46,668 bases of DNA from Methanobrevibacter thaueri (GTDB lineage: Archaea; Methanobacteriota; Methanobacteria; Methanobacteriales; Methanobacteriaceae). Shown here piece by piece: positions 35,490 to 46,443 of this stretch. A model generated the notes under the pieces. The model had not been told where the DNA came from. It did no database searches and was given only the letters and a program-made list of their open reading frames with translations. The translations under genes and the position numbers were made by a program. The stretch is from contig SUTL01000005.1 in NCBI GenBank assembly GCA_015062925.1, positions 1 through 46,668 of the forward strand, written 5' to 3'. Every line of letters starts with the position of its first letter. Positions within the stretch are counted from its first letter, which is position 1.

Positions 35490-35990
35490 CTAATCACTCT
35501 CAGCATGCCTATTGAATTTTTCAGCTATTTTTCCTAAAAGTACAGATATTCTTGGCTGGTCAATACCCATAATAATAAATATTGCTATAACCATTCCAAC
35601 AATAAACATTTCCGGGGTTAAACCTATGAAAGATGTTAAGAATATGATTAATGTAGCAGTTAAACATCCTGTAGTTCCAGCATATCCTGGATCTGCACAT
35701 AATCTGTTACCGATTAATATTAATAATGCTGCAAGGATTCCTCCAGGAATTCCTAAAAGCAGATAACCGATTGATGCCATTAATGTACCAGCAGATGCAT
35801 CTGGAGAACATAATATGTTTCCTTGGAAAAATCCACCAGCAATATCTCCCCCTCTTTTTTCAACGTCTTGTCCTATTATCCTGGCACCTTTTACACCAGG
35901 CTGTTCGGGAAGTCCGAAATATGTATCCACAATTACAAAATTCAACCAACAAAGAATTGTAGCAATTATTATTCCAATTACTTCATTCAT
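35490..35990 (-). CDS. ehaB: EhaB, membrane subunit
   Basis: A 166-residue protein with about four helices. The N-terminal [26 protein letters not shown] is followed by a long loop ([28 protein letters not shown]). Three further hydrophobic segments include [21 protein letters not shown] and [31 protein letters not shown]. Second gene of the operon, overlapping ehaA by 4 bases; identified as EhaB by order. Confidence 0.87.
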   Translation of the reverse strand: MNEVIGIIIATILCWLNFVIVDTYFGLPEQPGVKGARIIGQDVEKRGGDIAGGFFQGNILCSPDASAGTLMASIGYLLLGIPGGILAALLILIGNRLCADPGYAGTTGCLTATLIIFLTSFIGLTPEMFIVGMVIAIFIIMGIDQPRISVLLGKIAEKFNRHAESD

Positions 35991-36373
35991 TCCATATCCT
36001 CTCCAGCATTTTCATTTAGAGGTTTTGGAAATACAAAATCAAATAAATATTTCACAAATAATGCGGATAAAACACCAATAACTGCTGCTAAAAGTAATCC
36101 GTTATAGATAAAGGCATAATTTAAAATCAGGAATATTGAAAAAATGCCTACGGCTATTATTGGAGTTGGATATATTGCACTCACATCAAAAGAATACCTA
36201 TATGGTTTGCTTGGAAGTAATGGGATTCTTAAAACTAGTGCAGTGACAATAGCACATACAATAGTTATAATATAAGCTAATATAATACTTGTTGTGGAAA
36301 TATTGATAGTATTAAGCCCATAAAAATTACCATACAAAGCAAAAGATATGGTATCAAACATTAAATCAAACAT
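35987..36373 (-). CDS. ehaA: EhaA, first membrane subunit of the operon
   Basis: A 128-residue protein with three or four helices ([64 protein letters not shown]). The loop [21 protein letters not shown] lies between helices. A strong SD (GAGGAG) and a box A about 40 bases upstream mark this as the first gene of the operon. EhaA is predicted to be an integral membrane subunit specific to Eha. Confidence 0.87.
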   Translation of the reverse strand: MFDLMFDTISFALYGNFYGLNTINISTTSIILAYIITIVCAIVTALVLRIPLLPSKPYRYSFDVSAIYPTPIIAVGIFSIFLILNYAFIYNGLLLAAVIGVLSALFVKYLFDFVFPKPLNENAGEDME

Positions 36374-36410
36374 ATTAAGACTCCTCTTAATTTAATAATA
36401 TAACCATGAA

Positions 36411-36420
36411 AATATATAAA
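36411..36420 (-). promoter_or_regulatory. Box A promoter of the eha operon
   Basis: The minus strand has TTTATATATT 38-47 bases before the ehaA ATG, a good archaeal box A that would place transcription start near 36385-36390 with a short leader containing the SD GAGGAG. The intergenic space up to 36638 is otherwise AT-rich with no gene visible. Confidence 0.5.
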
Positions 36421-36638
36421 TATTGTTACTTAAAAATTATAAATAAATGCTTAAATATAACATAAGTTAATCATTTATGGTTTAATGAATTATAATAATA
36501 TTATAAACATTAATCAAGCATTATTTAACAATATACAACCAATATAACAAACAATAAAAGAGTTTAATACCATAATATTAATATAAGTAAATCATAAAAT
36601 TTTAAAAAAAATAATAACTTAAATAGGAATTATATAAT

Positions 36639-37448
36639 ATGGATAAAAATGTTAAAGATTTCAATATACGTTTAAGGACAATTAAACTAAGAGAATTGGC
36701 AATTGGAGTAATCATCACATTTATAGTTACTGGAATTTTAATACTGATTTTCCCCGAAATCGGAGAATCAAATTCAGTATTTTTCAATATTATTTGTGTT
36801 ATTGGAGGTTTATTATTTTTATTTGCTTTAAGAGGCACAACCGGTATTGACAAAAATATTAAAAGCCTTCTTGAAAAAAACACTAGAAAAGAAGCAATAT
36901 ATGTATTTATAATTAATTTTTTAGCTGCGAGTGCTTTTGCTTGCATCATATCCCTTATAGATATTTATATTGGATATTATGATCCGTCATGGATTTCAGT
37001 ATGGGATGTTGACAGTGCAAATATGACTCCTGCTTTATTTATTATTGACACTATAGGCACAATAATTTTAGCTCCAATCATAGAGGAATTGGTTTTCAGA
37101 GGAGTTTTATTTAATAGATTGAAAATTAGAACTGGTATTATTCCGGCAATGATTATTTCATCAATTGTATTTGCAATGGGACATGAATTTGGTGGAATTA
37201 CAAGTGCATTTTTATTTGGAATCTGTATGTGTATTTTATATTTAAAAACAGACAATATTCTAATTCCAATGTTTATTCATTTTTTAAATAATATTTTAGC
37301 AACAATTTTTGAAATAACACAGATTGATTTAATATTATCTCAAATACCTTTAATTATTCCATTTACAATTATATCTGTTGTTGGTGCTGTATTTTTAATT
37401 ATATATATAATTCGGGAAGTTAAAAAACTTAAAACAGAATATAGTTAA
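36639..37448 (+). CDS. CPBP-family intramembrane metalloprotease (CAAX-like, Abi)
   Basis: A 269-residue membrane protein with about seven helices. The catalytic pattern is complete: Glu149-Glu150 in PIIEELVFRGVLFNRL with Arg154, His182 in FAMGHEFGG and His214 in MFIHFLNNI. These are the zinc-like glutamate/histidine residues of the Rce1/CPBP fold. Family members cut prenylated or membrane peptides or take part in bacteriocin immunity; the substrate here is unknown. The SD AGGA is modest. It is divergent from ehaA and appears monocistronic. Confidence 0.88.
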   Translation: MDKNVKDFNIRLRTIKLRELAIGVIITFIVTGILILIFPEIGESNSVFFNIICVIGGLLFLFALRGTTGIDKNIKSLLEKNTRKEAIYVFIINFLAASAFACIISLIDIYIGYYDPSWISVWDVDSANMTPALFIIDTIGTIILAPIIEELVFRGVLFNRLKIRTGIIPAMIISSIVFAMGHEFGGITSAFLFGICMCILYLKTDNILIPMFIHFLNNILATIFEITQIDLILSQIPLIIPFTIISVVGAVFLIIYIIREVKKLKTEYS

Positions 37449-37478
37449 ATATTAAAAAAAGAGAAAAAATAATTGTTT

Positions 37479-37850
37479 TTAGTGGAATCCGCAACCACTG
37501 CAGGTTTCACATTTTTCTTCTTCTAAAGGATTGTACTGTTTATCCTCTTGTAAAGTTGCTGAAATAAAATATTGGTCAAATTCGTTTTTATTTTTAATTA
37601 CTGGAGAAATACCTTTAAAATCACATTTTATATCTCCAGTTCCACCAATATCAACTAATATTGGTTCACCTAATTTGAATCTTTTAAAGTATGATTCAAC
37701 TTCATCTTTTAAATCACCAGGTACTCTGAAATTAAAAGATAAAATGTTATTTTCTTTCATTTTTAAACCAACATATTTCTGATCTATTTCATAGTTTAAA
37801 CCTAACTGTTTTTTGAAAATTATGTTGGTTCCAATTTCATTTGATGCCAT
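37479..37850 (-). CDS. Small protein with CxxCxxC tail, function unknown
   Basis: About 123 residues from the ATG at 37850; the track's ATG at 37868 overlaps the AGGGG SD, which fits the second ATG better. Most of the protein looks like a beta-rich domain (YVGLKMKENNILSFNFRVPGDLKDEV, EPILVDIGGTGDIKCDFKGISP). It ends in CETCSGCGFH, a compact cysteine tail suited to metal binding or redox use. I do not recognise the family. It converges with the CPBP gene and stands alone. Confidence 0.65.
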   Translation of the reverse strand: MASNEIGTNIIFKKQLGLNYEIDQKYVGLKMKENNILSFNFRVPGDLKDEVESYFKRFKLGEPILVDIGGTGDIKCDFKGISPVIKNKNEFDQYFISATLQEDKQYNPLEEEKCETCSGCGFH

Positions 37851-37994
37851 TTTATAATTCCCCTTCATTTAGTTTAATCAATTTCATATTTAAATTATAA
37901 ATTATATATTTTAGATATTTAAAACTTTCCACTATTTTTTATATTTTTTTACAAACCAATAATTTATAATGAATTATCATGATTTTTAATAAGC

Positions 37995-38003
37995 TTTATA
38001 TAA
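37995..38003 (+). promoter_or_regulatory. Box A promoter of the regulator-acyl-CoA synthetase-Vor operon
   Basis: TTTATATAA lies about 90 bases before the ATG at 38090 and is the best box A in this 239-base gap. It implies a leader of about 60 bases that ends in an A run and the SD-like CGGTGTTT. Confidence 0.45.
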
Positions 38004-38089
38004 TCATAAAATCAAAAATTAGAATATGTTATAATATTATATTATTATTAACATAAAAATCAATTTAAAAAAAAAAACGGTGTTTATAT

Positions 38090-38641
38090 ATGAATGAATA
38101 TAACAAAGATATTGGAAATAGAATTAGAGAATTAAGAGAATTATCAGACATTACAATTAAAGAAATCGCAGAAGAATTAAAAATTACCGAAGAAACATAC
38201 ATCCAATATGAAAACGCTGAAATAGACATTCCAGCAAGTTTCCTATATGAACTCTCACATATTTTTAAAGTTGATTTAGGATTATTATTAACTGGTGAAG
38301 AAAGTAGGATGAACATTTTTGATGTTACTCGAGCGAATAAAGGAGTTTCAGTTGACAGAAGAAAAGAATATACTCATGAAAACTTATGTTCCAAATTCAT
38401 TCACAAAAACGCTGAAACATTCCTTGTTGTAGTTGATCCTGAAAAAAACCCAGTTCCTTCACTTAACTCCCATCCAGGACAAGAATTTAACTATGTTCTA
38501 GAAGGTTCCTTAAAAATTTATATACACAATAATGAAATCGTGTTAAACGAAGGAGACTCAATCTTTTTTGATTCAGCACACAAACATGCAATGGTAGCGC
38601 TAAACGACAAACCCGCTAAATTCTTAGCAGTAATCATATAA
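38090..38641 (+). CDS. XRE-family HTH regulator with C-terminal cupin domain
   Basis: A 183-residue protein. Residues about 8-65 form an XRE helix-turn-helix ([32 protein letters not shown]). Residues about 115-183 form a cupin barrel ([40 protein letters not shown]) with the conserved His/Glu/Gly metal or ligand pattern. Such proteins sense small metabolites. It is the first gene of the operon, 22 bases before the acyl-CoA synthetase, so it probably controls this pathway in answer to an acid, CoA ester or 2-oxoacid. Confidence 0.87.
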   Translation: MNEYNKDIGNRIRELRELSDITIKEIAEELKITEETYIQYENAEIDIPASFLYELSHIFKVDLGLLLTGEESRMNIFDVTRANKGVSVDRRKEYTHENLCSKFIHKNAETFLVVVDPEKNPVPSLNSHPGQEFNYVLEGSLKIYIHNNEIVLNEGDSIFFDSAHKHAMVALNDKPAKFLAVII

Positions 38642-38663
38642 AATTTATTAGGAGAAAAATAAA

Positions 38664-40328
38664 ATGACTTCAGTAATTGGAGATTTTGTAGAAAGAGTTG
38701 ACTTTGACTCATATGAAGACTTTTATGAAAATTTCAAACTCACATATAAAGACGATTATAATTTTGGATTCGATGTTGTAGATAAATATGCAGAAATAGA
38801 CCCGGATAAAATAGCATTAATCTGGACAAATGATGAAGATGAAAACCACACCTTCACATTCAAAGAAATGAAAGAATACTCAAATAAAACCGCCAACCTA
38901 TTTAAAAGATTAGGTATTAAAAAAGGCGATTGTGTAATGCTTACACTTAAAAACAGATATGAATTCTGGTTCTGTATGGTTGCACTACATAAAATTGGTG
39001 CAATAGCAATACCAGGAACACATATGTTAAAACTTCATGACATTGACTTCAGAATACAACAAGCAAACGTGAAAATGATTGTTTCAGTAGAAGAAGACTC
39101 ACTGCTTCCAGACTATGAAACCGCACAGAAAGAATTAGGAATTGACATACCTAAATTAGTAATTGAAAGTAACCGAGAAGGATGGATAAATTTCAATGAA
39201 GAAATTGAAAAAGAAAGCAGCGTCTTTGAAAGACCAACTGGAAAAGACAAAACATATGCAGAAGAAATATTTTTAATCTATTTCACCTCAGGAACAAGCG
39301 GTCTTCCAAAAATGGTATCACACAAACATACCTACTCATTAGGCCACATTCCAACTGCAAAATACTGGCATAATGTTGTTGAAGATGGAATTCACCACAC
39401 CGCAGCAGACACCGGATGGGGAAAAGCAGTATGGGGAAACCTTTATGGTCAATGGATTTCAGGAACAGGAATATTCATTTATGACTACAACAGGTTTAAC
39501 GGAATTAAATTGCTTGAAAAAATCATTGAAAATAAAGTAGATACATTCTGTGCTCCACCAACAATATACAGATTCATAATCAAAGAAAACATTGACGGAT
39601 ATGATCTTTCCAATTTAAAATATGTTACAACAGCAGGAGAACCACTTCCACCAGAAGTATCAGACAGATTCTACGATATCTCCGGTTTAAGAATTAAAGA
39701 AGGATTTGGTCAAACCGAAACAACATTATCTATTGGAACATTCATATGGTTAGATGCAAAAGTAGGTTCAATAGGTAAACCTTCCCCATTATTTGATTTG
39801 GAATTGTTAGATGAAAACCATGAAAAAGTAGAAATTGGTGAAGAAGGAGAACTCTGTTTCAAAATGAATGACGGACCAAACCCCGGATTATTCAGAGATT
39901 ATGTGAATGATGATGAAAAATACAAAAAACAAATCCATCACGGATACTACCATTGCGGAGATACTGCATGGGTTGATGAAGACGGATATGTTCATTTTGT
40001 TGGAAGAAATGATGACATAATCAAATCTTCAGGATATCGTATTGGACCATACGAAGTGGAAAGTGCAGTTTTATCTCACGAAGCAGTATTTAATTGTGCT
40101 ATTACTGCTTATCCAGATGAAGTGAGAGGTCAAATTGTTAAAGCAAGTATTGTTTTACAATCTGGTTTTGAACCTTCAGAAAAACTTACAAAAGACATAC
40201 AAAATCATGTTAAAAATGTTACTGCTCCTTATAAATATCCAAGAATGGTTGAATATGTGGATGAACTCCCAGAAACCATCAGTGGAAAAATAAGAAGAGT
40301 TGAAATAAGAGAAAATGATAATAAATAA
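38664..40328 (+). CDS. AMP-forming acyl-CoA synthetase (medium/branched-chain type)
   Basis: A 554-residue ANL-superfamily ligase, full length. The P-loop is YFTSGTSGLPKMVSH (about residues 211-225), the A5 motif is GFGQTETT, and the A7/A8 hinge is CGDTAWVDEDGYVHFVGRNDDIIKSSGYRIGP. The catalytic Lys is in PETISGKIRRVEIR near the end. It activates a carboxylic acid with ATP and CoA, giving AMP and PPi. The family resembles medium-chain acyl-CoA synthetases known in methanogens. Placed directly before a 2-oxoacid oxidoreductase, it most likely activates isobutyrate, isovalerate or 2-methylbutyrate. The SD AGGAGA is strong. Confidence 0.88.
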   Translation: MTSVIGDFVERVDFDSYEDFYENFKLTYKDDYNFGFDVVDKYAEIDPDKIALIWTNDEDENHTFTFKEMKEYSNKTANLFKRLGIKKGDCVMLTLKNRYEFWFCMVALHKIGAIAIPGTHMLKLHDIDFRIQQANVKMIVSVEEDSLLPDYETAQKELGIDIPKLVIESNREGWINFNEEIEKESSVFERPTGKDKTYAEEIFLIYFTSGTSGLPKMVSHKHTYSLGHIPTAKYWHNVVEDGIHHTAADTGWGKAVWGNLYGQWISGTGIFIYDYNRFNGIKLLEKIIENKVDTFCAPPTIYRFIIKENIDGYDLSNLKYVTTAGEPLPPEVSDRFYDISGLRIKEGFGQTETTLSIGTFIWLDAKVGSIGKPSPLFDLELLDENHEKVEIGEEGELCFKMNDGPNPGLFRDYVNDDEKYKKQIHHGYYHCGDTAWVDEDGYVHFVGRNDDIIKSSGYRIGPYEVESAVLSHEAVFNCAITAYPDEVRGQIVKASIVLQSGFEPSEKLTKDIQNHVKNVTAPYKYPRMVEYVDELPETISGKIRRVEIRENDNK

Positions 40329-40361
40329 AACTAATTAATTAAAATAGAGGATTAAAATAAA

Positions 40362-40646
40362 ATGACAGAAGAAAAATCTTTTCCCGTTATAAATAAAGAG
40401 ATTTGTAAAGGATGTATGAGATGCATTATTGGATGTCCTCAAAACGCAATATTACTTTCAGATGACATGAACAACGCAGGATATCAATTTGCTTACTACA
40501 GTGGAAATGGATGTACAGGATGTAAAGATTGTTACTTTACCTGTCCTGAACCATTAGCCCTTGAAGTGCATCAGATAAAAAAAATTGTTGATGATTCAGT
40601 TGGTAAAATGATTAAAGCAAAAGTAGCTAATAAAGGGGGGAAATAA
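40362..40646 (+). CDS. vorC: VorC, ferredoxin-like (delta) subunit of 2-oxoacid:ferredoxin oxidoreductase
   Basis: A 94-residue protein with two [4Fe-4S] motifs, CKGCMRCIIGCPQN and CTGCKDCYFTCPEP. This is the short electron-transfer subunit of branched-chain 2-oxoacid oxidoreductases. It ends at the base before the vorB ATG, behind a GGGGG SD, showing tight coupling. It carries electrons between the TPP centre of VorA and external ferredoxin. Confidence 0.85.
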   Translation: MTEEKSFPVINKEICKGCMRCIIGCPQNAILLSDDMNNAGYQFAYYSGNGCTGCKDCYFTCPEPLALEVHQIKKIVDDSVGKMIKAKVANKGGK

Positions 40647-41762
40647 ATGACTAATCAGATGGTGAAAGGAAACACCGCAGTTATCATTGGTGCAATGTAT
40701 GCTGGATGCGATTGTTTTTTCGGATACCCAATTACACCAGCAAGTGAAATACTTCACGAAGCATCAAAATACTTCCCAATGGTAGGGAGAAACTTTGTTC
40801 AAGCAGAAAGTGAAGAAGCATCCATCAACATGGTTTATGGAGCATCAGGTACCGGACACAGAGTTATGACCTCATCATCAGGACCAGGAATTAGTTTAAT
40901 GCAAGAAGGATTCACATTCCTAGCAGGTGCAGAACTACCAGCAGTAATTGTTGATGTTATGAGAGCAGGACCAGGACTTGGAAATATCGGACCTGAACAA
41001 GGAGATTATAATCAAATCGTAAAAGGAGGAGGACATGGAAACTATAAAAACATAGTCCTTGCACCAAACAGTGTTCAGGAAATGTGCGATTTAACAATGA
41101 AAGCATTTGAACTTGCAGACAAATGGAGAAACCCCGTTGTAGTTTTAGCCGACGGTACATTAGGACAAATGGCAGAACCATTACAATTCCCTGAAAAAGC
41201 AATTGAACCTAAAAATAATAAACCATGGGCAGTGAAAGGAAACAAAGAAACAATGGATAATCTCATCACATCAATCTTCAACGATTTTAATGACTTAGAA
41301 GATTTTAACTTCAAACTTCAAGAAAAATATGCTGAAATCGATAATACTGAAGTTATTGTTGATGAATACCAAATCGATGATGCAGATATTGTTTTAGTTT
41401 CATATGGAATCAGCAGCCGTATAGCAAGATCAGCTGTTGATAAAAGCCGTGAAAAAGGATTGAAAGTTGGATTATTAAGACCAATTACATTAAATCCATT
41501 CCCAGTAAACAGAATAAAAGAATTATCTGATAAAGGAGTTAGTTTCATATCTGTTGAAATGAGTAACGGTCAATTATTAGCAGATGTTCAATTTGCAGCT
41601 TTAAGAAAAGAAAACACCCACCTTGTAAATAGAATGGGTGGAAATTTAATAGAATTAAAACATATCCTTGCAAAAATATATGAAATTGCAGGATATGAAG
41701 ATGAACATATAGACACTTCAAAAAGAAGTGATGAAAAAGCCAGTCCAAATATAATTGATTAA
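40647..41762 (+). CDS. vorB: VorB, alpha subunit of 2-oxoisovalerate:ferredoxin oxidoreductase
   Basis: A 371-residue alpha subunit. The N-terminal [32 protein letters not shown] and [31 protein letters not shown] form the pyrimidine domain. The domain II segment [45 protein letters not shown] closes the fold. With VorA and VorC it interconverts 2-oxoisovalerate (and similar acids) with the acyl-CoA, CO2 and reduced ferredoxin. In methanogens this often runs reductively for amino-acid synthesis. A small chance remains that it prefers another 2-oxoacid. Confidence 0.87.
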   Translation: MTNQMVKGNTAVIIGAMYAGCDCFFGYPITPASEILHEASKYFPMVGRNFVQAESEEASINMVYGASGTGHRVMTSSSGPGISLMQEGFTFLAGAELPAVIVDVMRAGPGLGNIGPEQGDYNQIVKGGGHGNYKNIVLAPNSVQEMCDLTMKAFELADKWRNPVVVLADGTLGQMAEPLQFPEKAIEPKNNKPWAVKGNKETMDNLITSIFNDFNDLEDFNFKLQEKYAEIDNTEVIVDEYQIDDADIVLVSYGISSRIARSAVDKSREKGLKVGLLRPITLNPFPVNRIKELSDKGVSFISVEMSNGQLLADVQFAALRKENTHLVNRMGGNLIELKHILAKIYEIAGYEDEHIDTSKRSDEKASPNIID

Positions 41763-41782
41763 AAAAAGGAGAGTGGAAAAAA

Positions 41783-43222
41783 ATGAATGAAAATATTAAT
41801 AAAGATTATGAATTAAAAATACGTAGAAATCCACAATCTCTTTTAGAAGAATATCCTAGAAAAGGAACTAATATTCAATCAACACATTACTGTGCAGGAT
41901 GCGGACATGGAATATTACATAAATTAATTGCTGAATGTATGGATGAACTTGGAATTCAGGAAAGATGTGTTATGATTTCCCCTGTCGGATGTTCAGTATA
42001 TGCATACTTCTACTTTAATTGTGGAAACTTCCAAACTGCACATGGAAGAGCACCAGCAGTTGCAACAGGAATATCAAGAGCAGAAGATAATGCTATTGTT
42101 ATGAGTTATCAAGGAGATGGGGATTTAGCATCCATTGGTTTAAATGAAACATTACAAGCAGCTAATCGTGGAGAAAAAATGGTTGTCTTTTTTGTAAACA
42201 ACACAGTTTACGGAATGACCGGAGGACAAATGGCTCCAACAACATTAATCGGAGAAAAAACAGTAACCTGTCAAACTGGAAGAGATCCGGATTATGCCGG
42301 ACACCCTACACACATGTGTGAACTAATAAATACTTTAAAAGCACCAGTATTCATTGAAAGAGTATCTCTTGCTAATCCTTTAAAAATCAGACTTGCGAAA
42401 TTTGCAATTAAACAAGCATTAACTGTTCAAAAAGAAGGTAAAGGTTATTCCTTTGTAGAAGTATTATCTCCTTGCCCAACCAACTTAAAACAAGATGTGA
42501 AAAGTGCACAGGAATTTATTGAAACTCAAATGGAAAAAGAATTCCCAGTGAAAAACTTCAGAAACAACCTATACACTAAAAAACCAGTGCAAAGACCTGA
42601 AAGTGATTTCACAACAGAATCATTGGATAAAATATTTAATGTTACAAGAGACAATGATTCCGGTTATGTTGATGATGAAATCAAACCTTTAAGCATTAAA
42701 GTTTCAGGTTTCGGTGGTCAGGGCGTTTTAAGTGCAGGACTCACTATTGCACAAGCCGCCTGTGCTGAAGGAAAACATGTTTCATGGTATCCAAGTTACG
42801 GACCAGAACAAAGAGGAGGAAAATCCAATTGTTCAGTTGTAATATCCAATGAAACCATAGGAACACCAGTTGTTGATGATATTGACATTCTCATTGCTTT
42901 AAACAAACCTTCATTAGAACAATTCTCACAGGATGTGAAAGAAGGAGGAGTAATACTTTACGATGCAAAAATAGGAGAGTTTAAAACAGACAGAAATGTT
43001 AAAGTTATAGCAATGCCCTGTGTAGATATTGCAGAAGAACATGGAAATGCAAAAACTGCAAACACAGCTCTTTTAGGAGCATTAACTGAATTAGGTGATG
43101 TTTTAAAACGTGAATCTTATGAAAATGCAATTCGTGAAATGTTCGCATCAAAACCTAAAGTTATTGATGTTAATATTGAAGTTCTAAAAGCTGGAGCAGA
43201 ATGGTTGAAAAATAATTCATAA
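41783..43222 (+). CDS. vorA: VorA, fused beta (TPP) and gamma subunits
   Basis: A 479-residue fusion. Residues about 30-270 are the TPP-binding beta part ([15 protein letters not shown], then the Mg/TPP motif [19 protein letters not shown] and [17 protein letters not shown]). From about 300 the gamma part begins ([46 protein letters not shown]). The beta-gamma fusion with separate alpha and ferredoxin subunits is the arrangement I know for Vor of Methanothermobacter; Kor and Por keep them apart. SD GGAGAG precedes the ATG. Confidence 0.87.
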   Translation: MNENINKDYELKIRRNPQSLLEEYPRKGTNIQSTHYCAGCGHGILHKLIAECMDELGIQERCVMISPVGCSVYAYFYFNCGNFQTAHGRAPAVATGISRAEDNAIVMSYQGDGDLASIGLNETLQAANRGEKMVVFFVNNTVYGMTGGQMAPTTLIGEKTVTCQTGRDPDYAGHPTHMCELINTLKAPVFIERVSLANPLKIRLAKFAIKQALTVQKEGKGYSFVEVLSPCPTNLKQDVKSAQEFIETQMEKEFPVKNFRNNLYTKKPVQRPESDFTTESLDKIFNVTRDNDSGYVDDEIKPLSIKVSGFGGQGVLSAGLTIAQAACAEGKHVSWYPSYGPEQRGGKSNCSVVISNETIGTPVVDDIDILIALNKPSLEQFSQDVKEGGVILYDAKIGEFKTDRNVKVIAMPCVDIAEEHGNAKTANTALLGALTELGDVLKRESYENAIREMFASKPKVIDVNIEVLKAGAEWLKNNS

Positions 43223-43234
43223 ACTGTGATTTTA

Positions 43235-44545
43235 ATGACATATAAAGAAAATGCTAAAAATTATATTGAAAACTATGGTTTGAATATAGGAGATAAAATT
43301 AAAGTCATAAAAGAAGATATCTCCTATACAGGTATTTTACTTGACAGACCAGAAGATGCAGATGACGGATATCTTGTAATTAAATTATCCAGTGGTTATA
43401 ATATTGGTGTGGCTATTGAAAATTCAACTGCAGAACTTATTGAAAAAGGTGAAAAACCAAAAATAGGTTTTGGTGAAACTGAAATTCCACATGATGATTC
43501 TAAACAAGACATTTCAATAGTATCCACTGGAGGTACAGTGTCTTCTGTTATTGATTACAGGACAGGAGCAGTGCATCCTGCATTCACCGCATCTGATTTA
43601 GTAAAAGCAAATCCTGAATTATTAGATTATGCTAATTATAATGTTAAAGCATTATATAATATTTTAAGTGAAGATATGAAACCTGAATATTGGGTTAAAG
43701 CTGCACAGGAAATAGCGAATGATATTTCAAATGGTGCTGATGGTGTTGTAATAGCACATGGTACTGATACAATGCATTATACTTCCGCAGCATTAAGTTT
43801 CATGTTAAAAACACCAGTTCCAATTATCATTACTGGTGCTCAAAGAAGTTCAGACAGACCTTCAAGTGATGCTAATATTAATTTAATTGATTCTGTTGTT
43901 GCTGCTAAATCTAATATTGCTGAAGTTTGTGTTTGTATGCATGGAAGTTTAAATGATAAATACACTTATCTGCATAAAGGAACTAAAGTTAGAAAAATGC
44001 ACACAAGCAGAAGAGATACTTTCAGAAGTATTAATGCTCAGCCAATTGCTAAAATCGAAAACAGAAAGATAAATATTAACCCTAAGTATAATTACACTAA
44101 ACGTGGAGTTAATGAATTGGAACTTAATACTGATATTGAGGAAAAAGTCGGGTTTATTAAAAGTTTCCCAGGTATTTCATCAGAATATATTGATTATCAC
44201 ATTGATAAAGGTTATAAAGGTCTTGTTATTGAAGGTACTGGTCTTGGACATGTCCCAAATAATTTAATTGATTCTTTTAAAAGAGCAGAAGATATGAATA
44301 TTCCTGTAATTATGACCTCCCAATGTCTTTATGGAAGAGTTAATATGAACGTTTACTCAACAGGACGTAATATTCTAGATGCTGGAGTAATTTCAGGAAT
44401 TGATATGACTCCAGAAACAACTTATGTTAAATTATGCTGGGCTTTAGGTCAAAGCGATGATTATAATAAAGTAAAAGAAATTATGCAAACAAATATTGCA
44501 GGTGAATTTGAAGAAAAATCCACAATCAAGGATTTCTTAAACTAA
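43235..44545 (+). CDS. gatD: GatD, glutamyl-tRNA(Gln) amidotransferase subunit D
   Basis: About 436 residues from the ATG at 43235; the GTG at 43226 in the track is part of the SD TGTGAT. An N-terminal beta domain ([24 protein letters not shown]) is followed by an L-asparaginase-type domain with the active-site motifs [18 protein letters not shown] and [21 protein letters not shown]. It releases ammonia from Gln or Asn and channels it to GatE, which amidates Glu-tRNA(Gln). GatDE is restricted to archaea. It is 17 bases before gatE. Confidence 0.96.
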   Translation: MTYKENAKNYIENYGLNIGDKIKVIKEDISYTGILLDRPEDADDGYLVIKLSSGYNIGVAIENSTAELIEKGEKPKIGFGETEIPHDDSKQDISIVSTGGTVSSVIDYRTGAVHPAFTASDLVKANPELLDYANYNVKALYNILSEDMKPEYWVKAAQEIANDISNGADGVVIAHGTDTMHYTSAALSFMLKTPVPIIITGAQRSSDRPSSDANINLIDSVVAAKSNIAEVCVCMHGSLNDKYTYLHKGTKVRKMHTSRRDTFRSINAQPIAKIENRKININPKYNYTKRGVNELELNTDIEEKVGFIKSFPGISSEYIDYHIDKGYKGLVIEGTGLGHVPNNLIDSFKRAEDMNIPVIMTSQCLYGRVNMNVYSTGRNILDAGVISGIDMTPETTYVKLCWALGQSDDYNKVKEIMQTNIAGEFEEKSTIKDFLN

Positions 44546-44562
44546 TAATAGGGTGATTAATT

Positions 44563-46428
44563 ATGGATTATGAAAAATTAGGATTGAAAATGGGACTTGA
44601 AATTCACCAACAGTTAAACAGTGAACATAAATTATTCTGTCCATGTAAAACAGAACTTGTTGATGATGATTATGATGAACTTGTTCAGAGAAAATTAAGA
44701 CCAACACAATCAGAACTGGGAGAAATTGATCGAGCAGCATTACAGGAATCATTAAGAGGACTTAATTTCAAATATGAAAATTTTGCAAAACACACCTGTC
44801 TTGTTGAAAACGATGATGAACCACCTCATAGTTTAAATGAAGAAGCATTAGATATTTGTATCACTATTGCTTGTTTGATGAACATGCACATTGTTGATGA
44901 ATTCCATACAATGCGTAAACAGGTTATTGATGGAAGTAACACTGGAGGATTCCAGAGAACCGGTATGGTTGCAACTGACGGATACCTTGACACGCCATAT
45001 GGTAAAGTTATTATTGAAAGTTTAGGTCTTGAAGAGGATGCTGCAAGAAGAGTTGAAACCAAAGACGGTTTCACAGAGTTCAGATTAGATCGTTTAGGAA
45101 TTCCTTTAGCTGAAATTACAACAGATCCTTCAATGCATCATCCAGATCAAGTACGTGAAGTAGCATATATGCTCGGTCAAATCTTAAGAAGTACTAATGT
45201 TAAAAGAGGTCTTGGAACAATCCGACAGGATTTAAACATTTCAATTGCTGAAGGAGCACGTGTTGAAATTAAAGGTGTGCAGGACTTGGATTTAATGGCT
45301 GAAATTGTAAACCGTGAAGTTACAAGACAATTAGCATTAATTGATATTAAAAAAGAATTAACCAATAGAAACGCTGAAGTATTAGATGAAATTCACACAT
45401 TAGACGAATTATTCACCGACACCGAATCAAAAATATTAAAATCAGCACAAACAATAAAAGCAGTTGTACTTAAAGGATTTAACGGATTAATCGGTCGTGA
45501 AGTGCAACCCGGCAGAAGATTCGGTACTGAAATTGCAAGTTATGCTAAAAAACGTGGTGTTTCAGGAATATTCCATTCAGATGAATTACCAGCCTACGGA
45601 ATAACACAAAACGAAGTTGATAAAGTAAGTGAATTCTTAAACGTAGGTGATGATGATGCATTCATTATCGTTGCACACGATGAAGATATTGCTGTGTCTG
45701 CACTTGAAGAAGTTAAAAGAAGAGCATCATTAGGTTTCGAAGGTGTTGTTGAAGAAACCCGTAAAGCACTTGATGATGGAAACACTGAATATATGAGACC
45801 ACTTCCTACTGCAAATAGAATGTATCTTGAAACAGACATTCCATTATTTAAAATCACACAGGATAGAATAGAACCTATTGCTAATAATTTACCCGAATTA
45901 CCAGATGTTAAACAGGAAAGAATTATTAAAGAATATAATTTAAGTGAAGATCTGGCAACACAATTAGTTAAAAGACAAGAAGCAGATATGTTTGAAGCTA
46001 TTTTAACTAATGTTGATGTTGATGCAACACCAGTTGCTTCATTACTTGCTTATGATTTACGTGAAATCAAAAGAGAAGGTTATGACATTAACAAATTAAC
46101 TCTCAAACATTTCACAGGAATATTCACATTACTTAGTGAAGGTAAAATTGCAAAAGACAGTGTTCGTAAACTAGCAGTTGAAACAATAAAAACACCAGAC
46201 ACCAATATTGAAGAAATTGCTGAGAAAAACAATTTAACCATGCTTAGTGAAGATGAGGTTATAGAAATTATTTCCGGAATTGTAAAAGATAATGAGTCAA
46301 TGGTTAAAGAACGTCAAATGGGCGCTATGGGTCCTTTAATGGGAATGTGTATGAAACAACTAAAAGGAAAAGCAGACGGTAGTTTAGTTAATAAAGTAGT
46401 TCGTGAAGAAATCCAAAAATTAATTTAA
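44563..46428 (+). CDS. gatE: GatE, glutamyl-tRNA(Gln) amidotransferase subunit E
   Basis: A 621-residue kinase/amidotransferase, full length. The GatB-like core begins [23 protein letters not shown] and includes [16 protein letters not shown] and [24 protein letters not shown]. It contains the GatE-specific AspRS-like insertion in the middle ([19 protein letters not shown]) and a C-terminal YqeY-like tail ([38 protein letters not shown]). It phosphorylates Glu-tRNA(Gln) and amidates it with ammonia from GatD. The SD GGTGAT is exemplary. Confidence 0.96.
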   Translation: MDYEKLGLKMGLEIHQQLNSEHKLFCPCKTELVDDDYDELVQRKLRPTQSELGEIDRAALQESLRGLNFKYENFAKHTCLVENDDEPPHSLNEEALDICITIACLMNMHIVDEFHTMRKQVIDGSNTGGFQRTGMVATDGYLDTPYGKVIIESLGLEEDAARRVETKDGFTEFRLDRLGIPLAEITTDPSMHHPDQVREVAYMLGQILRSTNVKRGLGTIRQDLNISIAEGARVEIKGVQDLDLMAEIVNREVTRQLALIDIKKELTNRNAEVLDEIHTLDELFTDTESKILKSAQTIKAVVLKGFNGLIGREVQPGRRFGTEIASYAKKRGVSGIFHSDELPAYGITQNEVDKVSEFLNVGDDDAFIIVAHDEDIAVSALEEVKRRASLGFEGVVEETRKALDDGNTEYMRPLPTANRMYLETDIPLFKITQDRIEPIANNLPELPDVKQERIIKEYNLSEDLATQLVKRQEADMFEAILTNVDVDATPVASLLAYDLREIKREGYDINKLTLKHFTGIFTLLSEGKIAKDSVRKLAVETIKTPDTNIEEIAEKNNLTMLSEDEVIEIISGIVKDNESMVKERQMGAMGPLMGMCMKQLKGKADGSLVNKVVREEIQKLI

Positions 46429-46443
46429 ATGAAAAGTGATAAA

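Noticed and set aside
22276-36373. Operon first taken as Ehb hydrogenase
   Set aside because: The polyferredoxins have exactly six and ten cluster motifs, the operon carries EhaC-EhaG type DUF2105-2109 proteins, and it ends with an Ftr paralogue. These features fit Eha, and no long EhbF-like NuoL/M subunit is present.
40362-43222. Possible 2-oxoglutarate or pyruvate oxidoreductase
   Set aside because: The beta-gamma fusion plus separate alpha and short ferredoxin subunit matches Vor; Kor and Por in methanogens have unfused subunits. Substrate remains to be shown, so confidence is kept below certain.
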